A DNA stretch of 12,713 bases from Micavibrio sp. UBA1664 (GTDB taxonomy: Bacteria; Pseudomonadota; Alphaproteobacteria; Micavibrionales; UBA1664). The notes under the pieces are model-generated. The model made no database searches. It saw only the letters and a list, made by a program, of their open reading frames with translations, and had not been told where the DNA came from. The stretch covers positions 1-12,713 of the forward strand of contig DCKW01000045.1 of assembly GCA_002320485.1 (NCBI GenBank), given 5' to 3'. Both the position numbers and the translations under genes were made by a program. Shown piece by piece: positions 1 through 7,140 of this stretch. Numbering within the stretch: the stretch's first letter is position 1; the number at the start of each line of letters is the position of its first letter.

Positions 1-490
1 CCCAATTGTTGTACGTATCCTCAAGTTGGGCGGCTGATTGGCTCAGCAATTCCGCATCCATGCTTGAAGATGTCATCTTAGCATCTTTGGACGGAGTATC
101 GGGGGCGGGCTCCTTGCCATCCTGTTCGTAATTTATCAAATCATGAACCAGTTTTAATGCCTTGTAGTACGTGCCTTGCAGAATTTGAATGCTGATATCA
201 TTGAGGAAATTTGAAATATGTGGCGCCATTTTTTGAATTGCCTCCAAACGATTAAAATAATCGTCAAATTTTTCGGGCGCATTTTCAGGCTTTGCCAAGT
301 ACATTTCCTGAATTGTCAGATAAAGTTTTTTAGATGGGGTCGTGGCCTGTTCCGGGGTCAATGTATCCTTTTCACGAAGGATAGGGGCGTCACCCTCAAT
401 CCTGAGGCGTGTCCGCTGTTTGTCATTGGTAATGGTCGAGGAACCAATAATGACTTTTTCGTTGGGTTTCAAGTCGATAACAAGAGCCAT
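1..490 (-). CDS. flbT: FlbT, flagellin post-transcriptional regulator (3' end cut by window edge)
   Basis: At least 163 codons run from the ATG at 490 off the left edge without a stop. The N-terminus MALVIDLKPNEKVIIG, followed by an APILREKDTLTPEQA segment, matches the FlbT family, as does YYKALKLVHDLINYE near residue 115. In Caulobacter FlbT binds the 5' region of flagellin mRNA and promotes its decay until the hook is complete. The start is fixed by an in-frame TGA two codons upstream; no strong Shine-Dalgarno is visible. It lies 49 bases after fliK in the same direction and is probably the distal gene of the flgI operon. The family is usually about 130-150 residues, so the Ser/Asp/Gln-containing tail after residue 120 is a modest extension. 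In Caulobacter flbT sits beside flagellin genes and flaF, so its position after fliK is a local arrangement. Confidence 0.88.
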   Translation of the reverse strand, partial: MALVIDLKPNEKVIIGSSTITNDKQRTRLRIEGDAPILREKDTLTPEQATTPSKKLYLTIQEMYLAKPENAPEKFDDYFNRLEAIQKMAPHISNFLNDISIQILQGTYYKALKLVHDLINYEQDGKEPAPDTPSKDAKMTSSSMDAELLSQSAAQLEDTYNNW

Positions 491-539
491 GGCTCAATAT
501 GCCATGCTCTCGCACCTTAAACAAGGTATGTTATGCGAT

Positions 540-2102
540 CTATACGATCATATTTACATGCCGTTGTCCTGTCACAGGATCGACAATTATTGTCATTTCA
601 CCCTTCACGGCAATCATATCGGCGTCTGCCATATCATTGGCGGCTTGTCCCTGTTTTTGTCCGAAGTTTTCAGATTGTGAATTGCGATTGTTATCCGCCA
701 TGTTGCCTGAATCCTGTGACAAACTGAAGGATAAATCCTGTTGGGTCATATTTTCAAAGCCGGCATCCTGCATGGCCTTAAGCAAAACATGCATATCACG
801 TTGTAATAATCCCAGTGCTTCGGGTTTTTCAGCCTTGATTAAAGCTTTCAGTTGCCCTGTTTTTTCAATAACATCCATTTCAATGTCGATCCGTCCCATT
901 TCAGGCGGGTCGAGTTTCAGGCGATAGGATTGACTGCCTTCCCCGTTGGCGGTTTTGCCCGCCATTTTTGTCATAGACAGGGCCACCATTTGTGTTGTCG
1001 GATGCGACTGGGCCGCACTTTGTTGTGCGGTCAACGGATTTGCCGCCTGAGAGGCAGTTTTGAAACCCGCCTCGAACGGCACAATGTAGTCACCATCTAC
1101 ACTTGTCATTGTATCCGGATTGGCGCCAGACATCAGGGCGGAAAACGCCGCCGCATTTGATTGACCGACATTTTGCCCTTGTGCAGGATTAACAATATTT
1201 GCCAGACGGTCGGCGATAGATTGCGGCGCCTCCCCCTTGCTGTTTGCTGTTGTTTGTTGCAAGGCGCGTTCAAGGCCGACTGCGTCATCAGAAGATATAT
1301 TTGAAGACCCGTCAGGGCGATCCATAATATTGCGCCCTTTCAGGGCAAACGGCGTTCCGCTTTGCCCGACGGGGGTCGCTTCCTGTGGAGCGGGGTTTGC
1401 ACGCGCAATTTGTTGTTGAACAAATGTCAGGTTTACAGGCTGTTTTAATACTTGGTTTTCAATCGGAACCAGTCTGAATCCCGCATCGGCATAGCTGTCG
1501 ATATAGCCATCGCGGATCAGCTTATCCAAAAATTCATGTACGGGCGCACCTTCATCTACTTTGAACGTTATTGTGTTGGCGATATCGCCCTTGTTCTGAT
1601 TTAAAATGGCATTTATGACCCCCGCCAGTTGCGGCGTGTCGATTGTTTCGGTTGTAGTATTCTTAAGGGCATTGTCAAGTTGTGTGCTCAATTTCGGATC
1701 ACGTAAAACGGTAATCAGATCGTTGGTTCCGAAAAGCTGTTGCAATTCGTCAATCACATCTTGGGGAATACCTTTTTCGGACAGATTTAAAACAATGGCA
1801 TTTTCACTGTCGACGGACGCCTGTTGCCGTATAAATTGCCACACTGCGGCCGAGGAAAATTCCCCATCCGAAAGGGAGGCCAGCTTCTCTATATCGCTTT
1901 GTGTTAATTGAGGGGCGGCCTGCCCTGAATTTGCGGGTACGGCTATTTTGGTTGCAAATCCGCTACCGATAAGGGATTGAAAAGACGATGCCTTTTGTCC
2001 GTTTGTCATGACATTATCGGCGGAATTTGTGCGTAAGAGCGATGGATTAACGCCGCCGCTTAATACGGCCATGAACTGGGATATAGATGATGCGGTGCTC
2101 AT
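540..2102 (-). CDS. fliK: FliK, flagellar hook-length control protein
   Basis: This 520-residue protein has a long, low-complexity Gln/Ala/Asn-rich N-terminal part and a conserved C-terminal Flg_hook core at about residues 395-465. The core begins LKLDPPEMGRIDIEM, the LxPxxLGxV-type signature of FliK, and ends near the DLSFSL strand. FliK is exported, measures the growing hook and switches the export gate (FlhB) from rod/hook to filament substrates. The ATG at 2102 follows AGAAGG by about 12 bases, and the gene starts 18 bases after flbY. A tail of about 55 residues follows the Flg_hook domain and ends ITV/IIVD-like (TIIVDPVTGQRHVNMIV). FliK proteins diverge strongly outside the C-terminal domain, so only that domain supports the call. 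The order flgI-flgJ-flbY-fliK-flbT puts hook-length control under the flgI promoter. Confidence 0.9.
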   Translation of the reverse strand: MSTASSISQFMAVLSGGVNPSLLRTNSADNVMTNGQKASSFQSLIGSGFATKIAVPANSGQAAPQLTQSDIEKLASLSDGEFSSAAVWQFIRQQASVDSENAIVLNLSEKGIPQDVIDELQQLFGTNDLITVLRDPKLSTQLDNALKNTTTETIDTPQLAGVINAILNQNKGDIANTITFKVDEGAPVHEFLDKLIRDGYIDSYADAGFRLVPIENQVLKQPVNLTFVQQQIARANPAPQEATPVGQSGTPFALKGRNIMDRPDGSSNISSDDAVGLERALQQTTANSKGEAPQSIADRLANIVNPAQGQNVGQSNAAAFSALMSGANPDTMTSVDGDYIVPFEAGFKTASQAANPLTAQQSAAQSHPTTQMVALSMTKMAGKTANGEGSQSYRLKLDPPEMGRIDIEMDVIEKTGQLKALIKAEKPEALGLLQRDMHVLLKAMQDAGFENMTQQDLSFSLSQDSGNMADNNRNSQSENFGQKQGQAANDMADADMIAVKGEMTIIVDPVTGQRHVNMIV

Positions 2103-2120
2103 AATATGTGACTGCCTTCT

Positions 2121-2582
2121 TTAATAAACTTCATTGAGTTGTGACGGATTAATGGGGCCGCGATGGCGATGTTCGACAAGTTGGCCTTTGGCGTTATAAT
2201 GGCGGCCGGTACTGCCGACGGCTTCGCGAGCCTTGGTCAACAAACGATTGATCAAACGAGAAACGGCCCCTTTTCCGGCCTGAATCGCGGTCATATTGTC
2301 TTTCAATACCGTTTCAAATTCCCCCATGAGAGATATGAGTTGTTTTTGAATGTCCGTATCCGCCTGTTTGAGGACATCAGGATTTTTATGCAGCTCAGAT
2401 GCGATATTTTGATAGGTCAATAATAAACGGGTTTTTTCCTCGCTCATTTTACCTGCAACATCACGGTTATGGGATTTTAGTGCCAGCGTTTCCTGTGACA
2501 TACATTCAATCAGCGATTTCAGCAGTTTCTGAATTTTTAACGCGGTGTCGGCGCCACGCGTATTCGGTTTTGCGTTATCCAT
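2121..2582 (-). CDS. flgN: FlgN/FlbY-type flagellar export chaperone
   Basis: This 153-residue protein is predicted to be almost wholly helical, with no signal peptide or membrane segment. It contains long amphipathic stretches (about residues 13-60 and 65-115) and a short polar C-terminal tail with YNAKGQLVEH. FlgN proteins are small cytoplasmic chaperones for the hook-filament junction proteins FlgK and FlgL; the alphaproteobacterial version next to flgI-cheL is called FlbY in Caulobacter. Identification rests on size, helical character, the tail and position rather than on any catalytic motif. Its ATG directly abuts the TAA of flgJ (TAAATG), which suggests translational coupling. fliK follows 18 bases later. 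The family name is fairly safe, but the partner proteins are inferred. Confidence 0.75.
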   Translation of the reverse strand: MDNAKPNTRGADTALKIQKLLKSLIECMSQETLALKSHNRDVAGKMSEEKTRLLLTYQNIASELHKNPDVLKQADTDIQKQLISLMGEFETVLKDNMTAIQAGKGAVSRLINRLLTKAREAVGSTGRHYNAKGQLVEHRHRGPINPSQLNEVY

Positions 2583-2915
2583 TTATTCACCTTCTCCTTG
2601 TAAATTTGCCTGCATCTGCAACATTTCGGCTTTTACCGCGCTGCCGATACCAATGCCGCCATTTGCGGCAATTAATTTCCCGTATTCTTCCAACATCATT
2701 GATTTATAAATATTTTCCGCGCTGCCGCCGCCGAACATGCCGTCCGTCTCAATTCCTTCAAACATGGGGGTGAGCATCTGGCTTATAAAGACGGCCTCAA
2801 ATTCTTTGGCTGCATTTGCGGCTTTACTGTCATCCATCGTGGTGGACGGTTTGTTAAATTTACCGGCCTGATATTGCTGGATTGTTTGATCGACTATCGC
2901 ATTAACATCACTCAT
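2583..2915 (-). CDS. flgJ: FlgJ N-terminal-type rod-binding protein (CheL-like)
   Basis: This 110-residue protein corresponds only to the rod-binding half of enteric FlgJ. The conserved core is at residues 34-95: AAKEFEAVFISQMLTPMFEGI, then GMFGGGSAENIYKSMMLEEYGKLIAANGGIGIG. The C-terminal muramidase domain of enterobacterial FlgJ is absent, as is usual in alphaproteobacteria, where a separate lytic enzyme is recruited. The protein is expected in the periplasm, helping rod subunits assemble through the peptidoglycan. It has no Sec signal and is probably exported by the flagellar apparatus. The start is 2 bases after the flgI stop and the stop abuts the flbY start, so the three genes are tightly coupled. 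Caulobacter's equivalent is named CheL/FlbX. Confidence 0.9.
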   Translation of the reverse strand: MSDVNAIVDQTIQQYQAGKFNKPSTTMDDSKAANAAKEFEAVFISQMLTPMFEGIETDGMFGGGSAENIYKSMMLEEYGKLIAANGGIGIGSAVKAEMLQMQANLQGEGE

Positions 2916-2917
2916 AA

Positions 2918-4060
2918 TTACATGACCTCAATTTCAGCCTGCAATGCGCCTGCCGCTTTAATGGCTTGTAAAATTGTAATAACATCGCGCGGTGCAATAC
3001 CTAAGGCGTTCAAGGAGGTCACCAGATCCTGCAAAGTAATACCTTCCTGTAAAATCGCCATTTCGCCTTCACCTGTTTCGTTGATCGCGACATTTGTACG
3101 CGGGACGACAACTGTTTCGCCATTTTCCGAAAATGCGTTAGGTTGTGAGACTTGTGGTTCTTCCTCGATTTTAACTGTCAGGTCACCTTGAGCCACGGCA
3201 ACGGTGCTGATTTTAACGTCCTTACCGATGACGATCACACCTGATCTTTCGTCAATAACAATCCGTGCAGGTTGATCCGGTAAGACTTCCAATTGTTCAA
3301 GGTCTGTTAAAAGCTCGACAATCGATGTATTGGCGTACTCGCCAGTTTTATTCACACGGATGCTGGCAGGGTTTTCGGCAACGGCAGTGCCCGCGCCAAA
3401 TCTTGCGTTAATACGTTGGGCCACACGACGTGCGGTCGTGAAATCAGGATTACGTAAGGATAAGCGGATATTATTCAACTGGGCCAGTTCAAAATCTATT
3501 TCCTTTTCAACAATAGCGCCATTCGGAATACGGGCGGATGTCGGAATGTTTTGCGTGATCGAGCCGGCTTGTCCTTCAGCGGAGATTGCCGAGGTAATTA
3601 AGGCCCCTTGCGCTACGGCATAGACGTTTCCATCCGCGCCCATCAACGGGGTTACAAGGAGTGTCCCGCCTTGCAGAGATGTCGTATCGCCCATGGTGGC
3701 AATATTGACATCAATTTCTGTACCCTGATTTTTGAAGGGGGGCAGGGTGGCAGTCACCATTACGGCGGCAATGTTACCTGTATTCAGGTTTTCGCCGCGA
3801 ATATTAACGCCCAGACGTTCAAGCATGGCCGTTAGCGATTGTTCAGTGAACGGGGACTTCCTCAAAGAATCCCCCGTACCGTTCAGCCCCACAACTAAAC
3901 CGTATCCGATTAACATGTTGTCACGAACGCCCTCGATATCGGTGATATCCTTAATCCGCGTGGTTGCGGCGTTGGCAGTCCCGGTAGTCAGTACAAGGAC
4001 CGACAGCATCGACAGCCACATAAAAAGAATTGTCAGTATGATTTGGCGGTTCGTAACCAT
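2918..4060 (-). CDS. flgI: FlgI, flagellar P-ring protein
   Basis: This 380-residue protein has a Sec signal peptide (hydrophobic residues 7-24, cleavage after Ala-Asn-Ala at about residue 31). The mature part opens with the P-ring signature TTRIKDITDIEGVRDNMLIG, then YGLVVGLNGTGDS. Later landmarks are GGTLLVTPLMGADGNVYAVAQG and the C-terminal LQEGITLQDLVTSLNALGIAPRDVITILQAIKAAGALQAEIEVM, all typical of FlgI. It polymerises in the periplasm around the rod as the P-ring bushing and needs FlgA as chaperone. The ATG at 4060 is preceded by an AGAGGA ribosome site about 7 bases away. It is the first gene of the flgI-flgJ-flbY-fliK-flbT operon, transcribed from the sigma-54 element at 4107-4122 and divergent from fliX. 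Length is close to the family's usual 365-380. Confidence 0.97.
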   Translation of the reverse strand: MVTNRQIILTILFMWLSMLSVLVLTTGTANAATTRIKDITDIEGVRDNMLIGYGLVVGLNGTGDSLRKSPFTEQSLTAMLERLGVNIRGENLNTGNIAAVMVTATLPPFKNQGTEIDVNIATMGDTTSLQGGTLLVTPLMGADGNVYAVAQGALITSAISAEGQAGSITQNIPTSARIPNGAIVEKEIDFELAQLNNIRLSLRNPDFTTARRVAQRINARFGAGTAVAENPASIRVNKTGEYANTSIVELLTDLEQLEVLPDQPARIVIDERSGVIVIGKDVKISTVAVAQGDLTVKIEEEPQVSQPNAFSENGETVVVPRTNVAINETGEGEMAILQEGITLQDLVTSLNALGIAPRDVITILQAIKAAGALQAEIEVM

Positions 4061-4106
4061 TTGTATTCCTCTTTCTCTCGTTTATAGAGTGATCCGTAAT
4101 GGATAT

Positions 4107-4122
4107 TGCGAGAAGCGTGCCA
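4107..4122 (-). promoter_or_regulatory. Sigma-54 (-24/-12) promoter of flgI operon
   Basis: Read on the minus strand the site is TGGCACGCTTCTCGCA. It matches the consensus TGGCACG-N4-TTGCA at every position except C for the second T of TTGC. The GG and GC doublets have the required 10-base spacing. The predicted start point is about 35 bases ahead of the flgI ATG. Confidence 0.85.
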
Positions 4123-4135
4123 ACCGGAAAAAAAT

Positions 4136-4165
4136 AAGACAACGCGGAATAAATCATGTTATTCT
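4136..4165 (+). promoter_or_regulatory. Possible sigma-70-type promoter of fliX giving a leaderless mRNA
   Basis: AAGACA (4136-4141), an 18-base spacer and TATTCT (4160-4165) form a partial -35/-10 pair. The -10 ends only six bases before the fliX ATG at 4172, and no Shine-Dalgarno is visible, so the transcript could begin at the start codon. The pair is weak and not proven. No clear CtrA box (TTAA-N7-TTAA) was found. Confidence 0.35.
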
Positions 4166-4171
4166 TTAATC

Positions 4172-4618
4172 ATGAAGATCGACGGTCCCAAATCATCATC
4201 AGACGTCCAGAAGAAAAAGGATGCCAAAAAATCCTCTTCGGGAAACGGTGTATTTCAATCACTAATGGGCGGAGGTCACACCGGCGAGGCCTCTAAAAGC
4301 GGAGGTTCGGCCTTAACGGCAGGAATTGCCTCTATTGATGCACTCTTGGCTGCGCAAACGGCGGAAGACCCTGCCGAGGGTAAGGCACGCAAACGCATGC
4401 AGGCGCGTGCGGAAGATATTCTCGATAAATTGAATGACCTAAAGGTCGGCATGGTGACCGGAGGTGTGACCGTAGGGCACATGATATCTATTGCCGATGT
4501 GGTGGCAACCCACCGCGAGAAGGTAAGTGATCCTCAGTTAACATCTATTCTCGACGAGATTGATTTGCGCGCGCATGTCGAGCTTGCCAAATTGCAAATG
4601 GCGGCCAAGCGTATTTAA
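4172..4618 (+). CDS. fliX: FliX, class II flagellar assembly regulator
   Basis: This 148-residue cytoplasmic protein begins MKIDGPKSSS. A disordered Lys/Ser/Gly-rich N-terminal third is followed by a conserved helical region (FQSLMGG, then ALTAGIASIDALLAAQ, RAEDILDKLNDLKVGMVTG and the C-terminal DLRAHVELAKLQMAAKR). These are hallmarks of FliX. In Caulobacter FliX binds the activator FlbD and ties sigma-54 dependent transcription of late flagellar genes to completion of the early basal body. An in-frame reading frame extends upstream to 4106, but the ATG at 4172 is preferred because FliX proteins start MK(I/V) and the upstream part overlaps the promoter region. It is divergent from flgI with a 111-base shared control region. 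No ribosome site precedes the ATG. The partner gene flbD is not in this window. Confidence 0.9.
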   Translation: MKIDGPKSSSDVQKKKDAKKSSSGNGVFQSLMGGGHTGEASKSGGSALTAGIASIDALLAAQTAEDPAEGKARKRMQARAEDILDKLNDLKVGMVTGGVTVGHMISIADVVATHREKVSDPQLTSILDEIDLRAHVELAKLQMAAKRI

Positions 4619-4639
4619 TCTTTCCTTAATCCGTTGTGT

Positions 4640-4652
4640 ATAAACTGTTTAT
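4640..4652. repeat. Perfect 13-bp palindrome upstream of dksA
   Basis: ATAAAC-T-GTTTAT is a perfect 6-bp inverted repeat around one central base. It lies between the fliX stop and the candidate -35 of dksA. No T-run follows, so it does not look like a terminator; a protein-binding site is possible but unproven. Confidence 0.35.
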
Positions 4653-4657
4653 CGCAT

Positions 4658-4687
4658 TTGCTTGACTTTGTGGCAGGCGTGTATTAT
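4658..4687 (+). promoter_or_regulatory. Candidate sigma-70 promoter of dksA
   Basis: TTGCTT (4658-4663), an 18-base spacer and TATTAT (4682-4687) lie 45 bases before the dksA ATG. An overlapping TTGACT at 4662-4667 is a better -35 hexamer, but its spacing to TATTAT is only 14. There is no -24/-12 match, so dksA is probably expressed independently of the flagellar sigma-54 hierarchy. Confidence 0.45.
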
Positions 4688-4732
4688 CTCAACATCAATT
4701 TATAAGTGCGCGATAAAAAGGAAATTTAAACC

Positions 4733-5170
4733 ATGGCATCATCAACGTCTTCCGTAAATTTACCACCCGAGTACACCCCGATGGATGACAAGGGCGAATT
4801 TATGAACCCTGTTATGCTGGAGTATTTCCGCCAGAAATTACTCGCATGGAGGTCGGAGCTGTTAAGGGAATCATCCGAAACAATCAAAAATTCATTGCAG
4901 GGTGAGCAATTGCAAAAACCGGATCTGACCGATCGTGCTTCTGCTGAAACGGATCATGCATTGGAATTGCGTACCCGTGATCGTGAACGGAAACTGGTTA
5001 AAAAAATCAATCAGGCTCTCGAACGTGTAGAAGAGGGAGAATACGGGTATTGCGAAGAAACGGGAGAGCCTATTTCCGTGGCACGACTGGATGCACGCCC
5101 AGTCGCAACACTTTCTTTGGAAGCGCAGGAACGTCACGAGCGTAAAGAAAAAGTCCACCGCGATGAGTAA
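4733..5170 (+). CDS. dksA: DksA-family RNA polymerase-binding transcription factor
   Basis: This 145-residue protein has the DksA layout: a helical N-terminus (MLEYFRQKLLAWRSELL), a coiled-coil hairpin whose tip keeps Asp64-Leu-Thr-Asp67-Arg-Ala69 (the DxxDxA motif needed in the polymerase secondary channel), and a C-terminal zinc-finger-like region. DksA acts with ppGpp to reprogramme transcription initiation. Of the four zinc ligands only Cys107 remains: the expected C-x2-C-x17-C-x2-C reads C107, T110, S128, A131 with spacing intact. As I recall it, this reduced form is common in alphaproteobacterial DksA, so it is probably functional rather than decayed. AAAGGA precedes the ATG by about 10 bases. 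The gene has its own candidate promoter and ends at a strong terminator, so its place between fliX and flgH looks like conserved synteny rather than operon membership. Confidence 0.93.
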   Translation: MASSTSSVNLPPEYTPMDDKGEFMNPVMLEYFRQKLLAWRSELLRESSETIKNSLQGEQLQKPDLTDRASAETDHALELRTRDRERKLVKKINQALERVEEGEYGYCEETGEPISVARLDARPVATLSLEAQERHERKEKVHRDE

Positions 5171-5175
5171 TCTGA

Positions 5176-5208
5176 ATTAAAAACCCCGCTTGATGCGGGG
5201 TTTTTAAT
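5176..5208. terminator. Bidirectional intrinsic terminator between dksA and flgH
   Basis: A 14-bp stem (5176-5189 pairing with 5195-5208) has the core AAAAACCCCGC / GCGGGGTTTTT and a five-base loop TTGAT. The T-run follows the stem on both strands, so it can end dksA (plus) and flgH (minus), which converge here. Confidence 0.93.
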
Positions 5209-5221
5209 GATATATCAAATT

Positions 5222-5962
5222 TTAATACGGTAGCAAAATGTCGAAAATCTGCTGGCCGTAACGTGGTTGCTGGACGTCGCTGATAAACCCTTTTCCGCCA
5301 TATCCTATACGCGCTTCGGCGATTTTATCATAGGGAATAGAGTTTTCGATTGTAATATCTTCAGGCCGAATAACGCCGGCAATTTCCAATACGCGTTTTT
5401 CATAGTTCACACGAACTTCTTGGCGGCCTGAAATCACCATATTTCCATTCGGTAAAATTTGCGAAACCACTGCGGCAATACGTAATTCCAGATCGTCTTC
5501 GCTTTCTGTCGATCCTGTGTTGCTTGTGCTGCCCGTGCTGTTTACGCCGGCAAGAGTGGCAGGGTCGCCACCATCAGGTAATAATTTGGCGTCAAGATAG
5601 TTTTCAAATCCTCCGAGAGCGCTAATTCCCGCGTTTTCGCCTGCGGCTCTGGATCGTGCGGAAGTGCTTTCAAACTCCGCGCTATTGCTCATGTCAATGA
5701 CGACGGTCAGGATGTCGCCAACAGTGTCGGCACGCTGGTCTTCGAAAAAGGCTTGTCGATTGGAAGACCACAATGAATTCATTTGTGTGATTTCAACCTC
5801 CGGTTCCGGCATCGGCATGGTAACGGGTTTGTAGTCCGATCTGTCCACCGGGTTTTCTATTGCCGAAAATTCCGGCGCTTCGCCGACGCGGGACAGACGC
5901 TCAAGTGAGGAACATGCACTTAACGATAAAATAACTGCGGTTGATAATAATAAATTTTTCAT
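5222..5962 (-). CDS. flgH: FlgH, flagellar L-ring lipoprotein
   Basis: This 246-residue protein has a lipoprotein signal: MKNLLLSTAVILSLSAC, with lipobox Leu-Ser-Ala-Cys17. FlgH signatures follow: SLWSSNRQAFFEDQRADTVGDILTVVIDM, then VSQILPNGNMVISGRQEVRVNYE, and VIRPEDITIENSIPYDKIAEARIGYGGKG. It forms the outer-membrane L-ring around the rod. A Gly/Ser/Thr-rich linker (GSTSNTGSTESEDD) sits in the middle where family members vary. The C-terminus ends in QQIFDILLPY rather than an enteric-style end, as in other alphaproteobacteria. A GGAA ribosome site lies about 10 bases before the ATG. The gene has its own sigma-54 promoter 40 bases upstream although flgA is only 74 bases away, so it may be expressed both alone and by read-through from flgA. 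Confidence 0.96.
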   Translation of the reverse strand: MKNLLLSTAVILSLSACSSLERLSRVGEAPEFSAIENPVDRSDYKPVTMPMPEPEVEITQMNSLWSSNRQAFFEDQRADTVGDILTVVIDMSNSAEFESTSARSRAAGENAGISALGGFENYLDAKLLPDGGDPATLAGVNSTGSTSNTGSTESEDDLELRIAAVVSQILPNGNMVISGRQEVRVNYEKRVLEIAGVIRPEDITIENSIPYDKIAEARIGYGGKGFISDVQQPRYGQQIFDILLPY

Positions 5963-6002
5963 CTTTATTTCCGGTCGGGGTTAATCTTTATTGCCAAATT
6001 TT

Positions 6003-6018
6003 TGCGAAAACCGTGCCA
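6003..6018 (-). promoter_or_regulatory. Sigma-54 promoter of flgH
   Basis: On the minus strand the site reads TGGCACGGTTTTCGCA: a perfect TGGCACG -24 block, correct spacing, and TCGCA instead of TTGCA at -12. It lies wholly in the flgA-flgH gap. A short inverted repeat CCGTG-CCAAC-CACGG overlaps the -24 element (6011-6025). Confidence 0.83.
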
Positions 6019-6036
6019 ACCACGGCTTTCATCATT

Positions 6037-6993
6037 TTAGTTGAATATACGCGCCTCACGCATTCCTGTAACTTGTGCTTCAAGGCTGCGTTTACTGTCG
6101 ACATTCATTAAACGAATAATGTCGCCTTTTGTGCCGTTTTCCATGGCTTTGGCAATTGCTGTAATGGCGATAGGGCCGTTTTTAAGCTCCATTGTGACAA
6201 GGTCGCCCCGCTTCACCATCATAGGCTTGTCAAGATCGCTTAAAGTAATTGCCGCATTGGCACGAACGACGCGCCGCGGTGTCATGCCTATTAAGTCTTC
6301 AGCCTGGACTATCATGTCATCCGTGACATAATCCTCACGGATACTTGTTGTGCCGACCATGTTTTTTGTAATGACGTCACCGCGAGCAAGGGGTGTTTTC
6401 AAAACCGGTATTGTGACGAGTGGATTGGCCACGCCGGTAAATTGCTTTACCTTGTTATCTGGAGTCCTGACAGTTGCTGAAAATGTTTTACGCGAGGCAT
6501 TAAACGAGGCTGATTGGATTTCTACCGAGGGTTCTATGTCGTGAGGCAAAATGATTTCCGGTTTTGCGCCGACAAAATCGAGGTCATAAGCACCCGTTAA
6601 ACCCTGATCGCGTAAGTGGGCGGCAATGGCCTTTTTCAACATGTCTTCACTGACCAGTGAGGCAAGCCGACGTATGTGGATCTGATCGGTGGCTGTGGCC
6701 CTCCATGGCAGGTCAAAAGCGCGGGCGACACGGTTCAAAGTTGCTGCATCCCACGTCAAAACAGTGTCCGGACGCGGGGCGGGGGCCAGAACAAAATCCC
6801 TGTTTTTGGTGACGCCGTCAAAGACATCGCCAAGTGTTATATTTTCACCGGTGATGGTGACATCCCGAATAGGGGTGGCTGAATTTGCCTGATTGATATT
6901 GGCGATAAACATGGCCATGGATACAATCATTATTGTCATCGCCAATAAAATTTTTGCCATATTGGGCAGGAATTTGATTACGCGTTCTGTCAT
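6037..6993 (-). CDS. flgA: FlgA, P-ring assembly chaperone
   Basis: This 318-residue protein has an N-terminal signal or anchor (hydrophobic stretch at about residues 12-32, ending near NSAT). A family-specific N-terminal region follows, then a SAF/ChapFlgA C-terminal portion: VPVLKTPLARGDVITKNMV-type motif (here IPVLKTPLARGDVI), DLIGMTPRRVVRANAAITLSDLDKPMMVKRGDLVTM and the end LEAQVTGMREARIFN. FlgA is periplasmic and binds FlgI to allow P-ring formation. At 318 residues it is longer than the roughly 220-residue enteric protein, as is usual for alphaproteobacteria. The ATG at 6993 has a GAGGT ribosome site six bases upstream, which favours it over the internal ATG at 6960. It has its own sigma-54 promoter, and a terminator separates it from flgG. 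Confidence 0.93.
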   Translation of the reverse strand: MTERVIKFLPNMAKILLAMTIMIVSMAMFIANINQANSATPIRDVTITGENITLGDVFDGVTKNRDFVLAPAPRPDTVLTWDAATLNRVARAFDLPWRATATDQIHIRRLASLVSEDMLKKAIAAHLRDQGLTGAYDLDFVGAKPEIILPHDIEPSVEIQSASFNASRKTFSATVRTPDNKVKQFTGVANPLVTIPVLKTPLARGDVITKNMVGTTSIREDYVTDDMIVQAEDLIGMTPRRVVRANAAITLSDLDKPMMVKRGDLVTMELKNGPIAITAIAKAMENGTKGDIIRLMNVDSKRSLEAQVTGMREARIFN

Positions 6994-7029
6994 GGTTTAC
7001 CTCGCTATTTAACTTTATACTCTGATATT

Positions 7030-7045
7030 TGCAAAGGCTGTGCCA
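7030..7045 (-). promoter_or_regulatory. Sigma-54 promoter of flgA
   Basis: On the minus strand the site reads TGGCACAGCCTTTGCA. The -12 block TTGCA is perfect and the only deviation is A for G at the seventh position. It lies 37 bases before the flgA ATG and downstream of the flgG terminator. Confidence 0.87.
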
Positions 7046-7080
7046 ATTTTAAAAATTTTCATAAAAACAATGCATTGGGA

Positions 7081-7117
7081 AGAAAAAAAGGCCCGTTTTG
7101 TTTTTGAAACGGGCCTT
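7081..7117 (-). terminator. Intrinsic terminator after flgG
   Basis: On the minus strand an 11-bp GC-rich stem (7117-7107 pairing with 7098-7088, AAGGCCCGTTT type) closes an eight-base loop. A run of T (7088-7083) follows. It lies directly after the flgG stop and isolates the flgF-flgG unit from flgA. Confidence 0.9.
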
Positions 7118-7140
7118 AAGGTTCAAGGGTTTAAAAGATG

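Noticed and set aside
499..927. 142-codon plus-strand frame over the fliK 3' end
   Set aside because: It overlaps the conserved FliK C-terminal coding region on the opposite strand; Cys/Ser-rich translation without family features.
4106..4171. Upstream extension of fliX to 4106
   Set aside because: It overlaps the divergent flgI promoter, and the family N-terminus begins at the ATG at 4172.
6011..6025. CCGTG-CCAAC-CACGG inverted repeat read as a terminator after flgA
   Set aside because: The stem is only five base pairs, no T-run follows on the minus strand, and it coincides with the -24 element of the flgH promoter.
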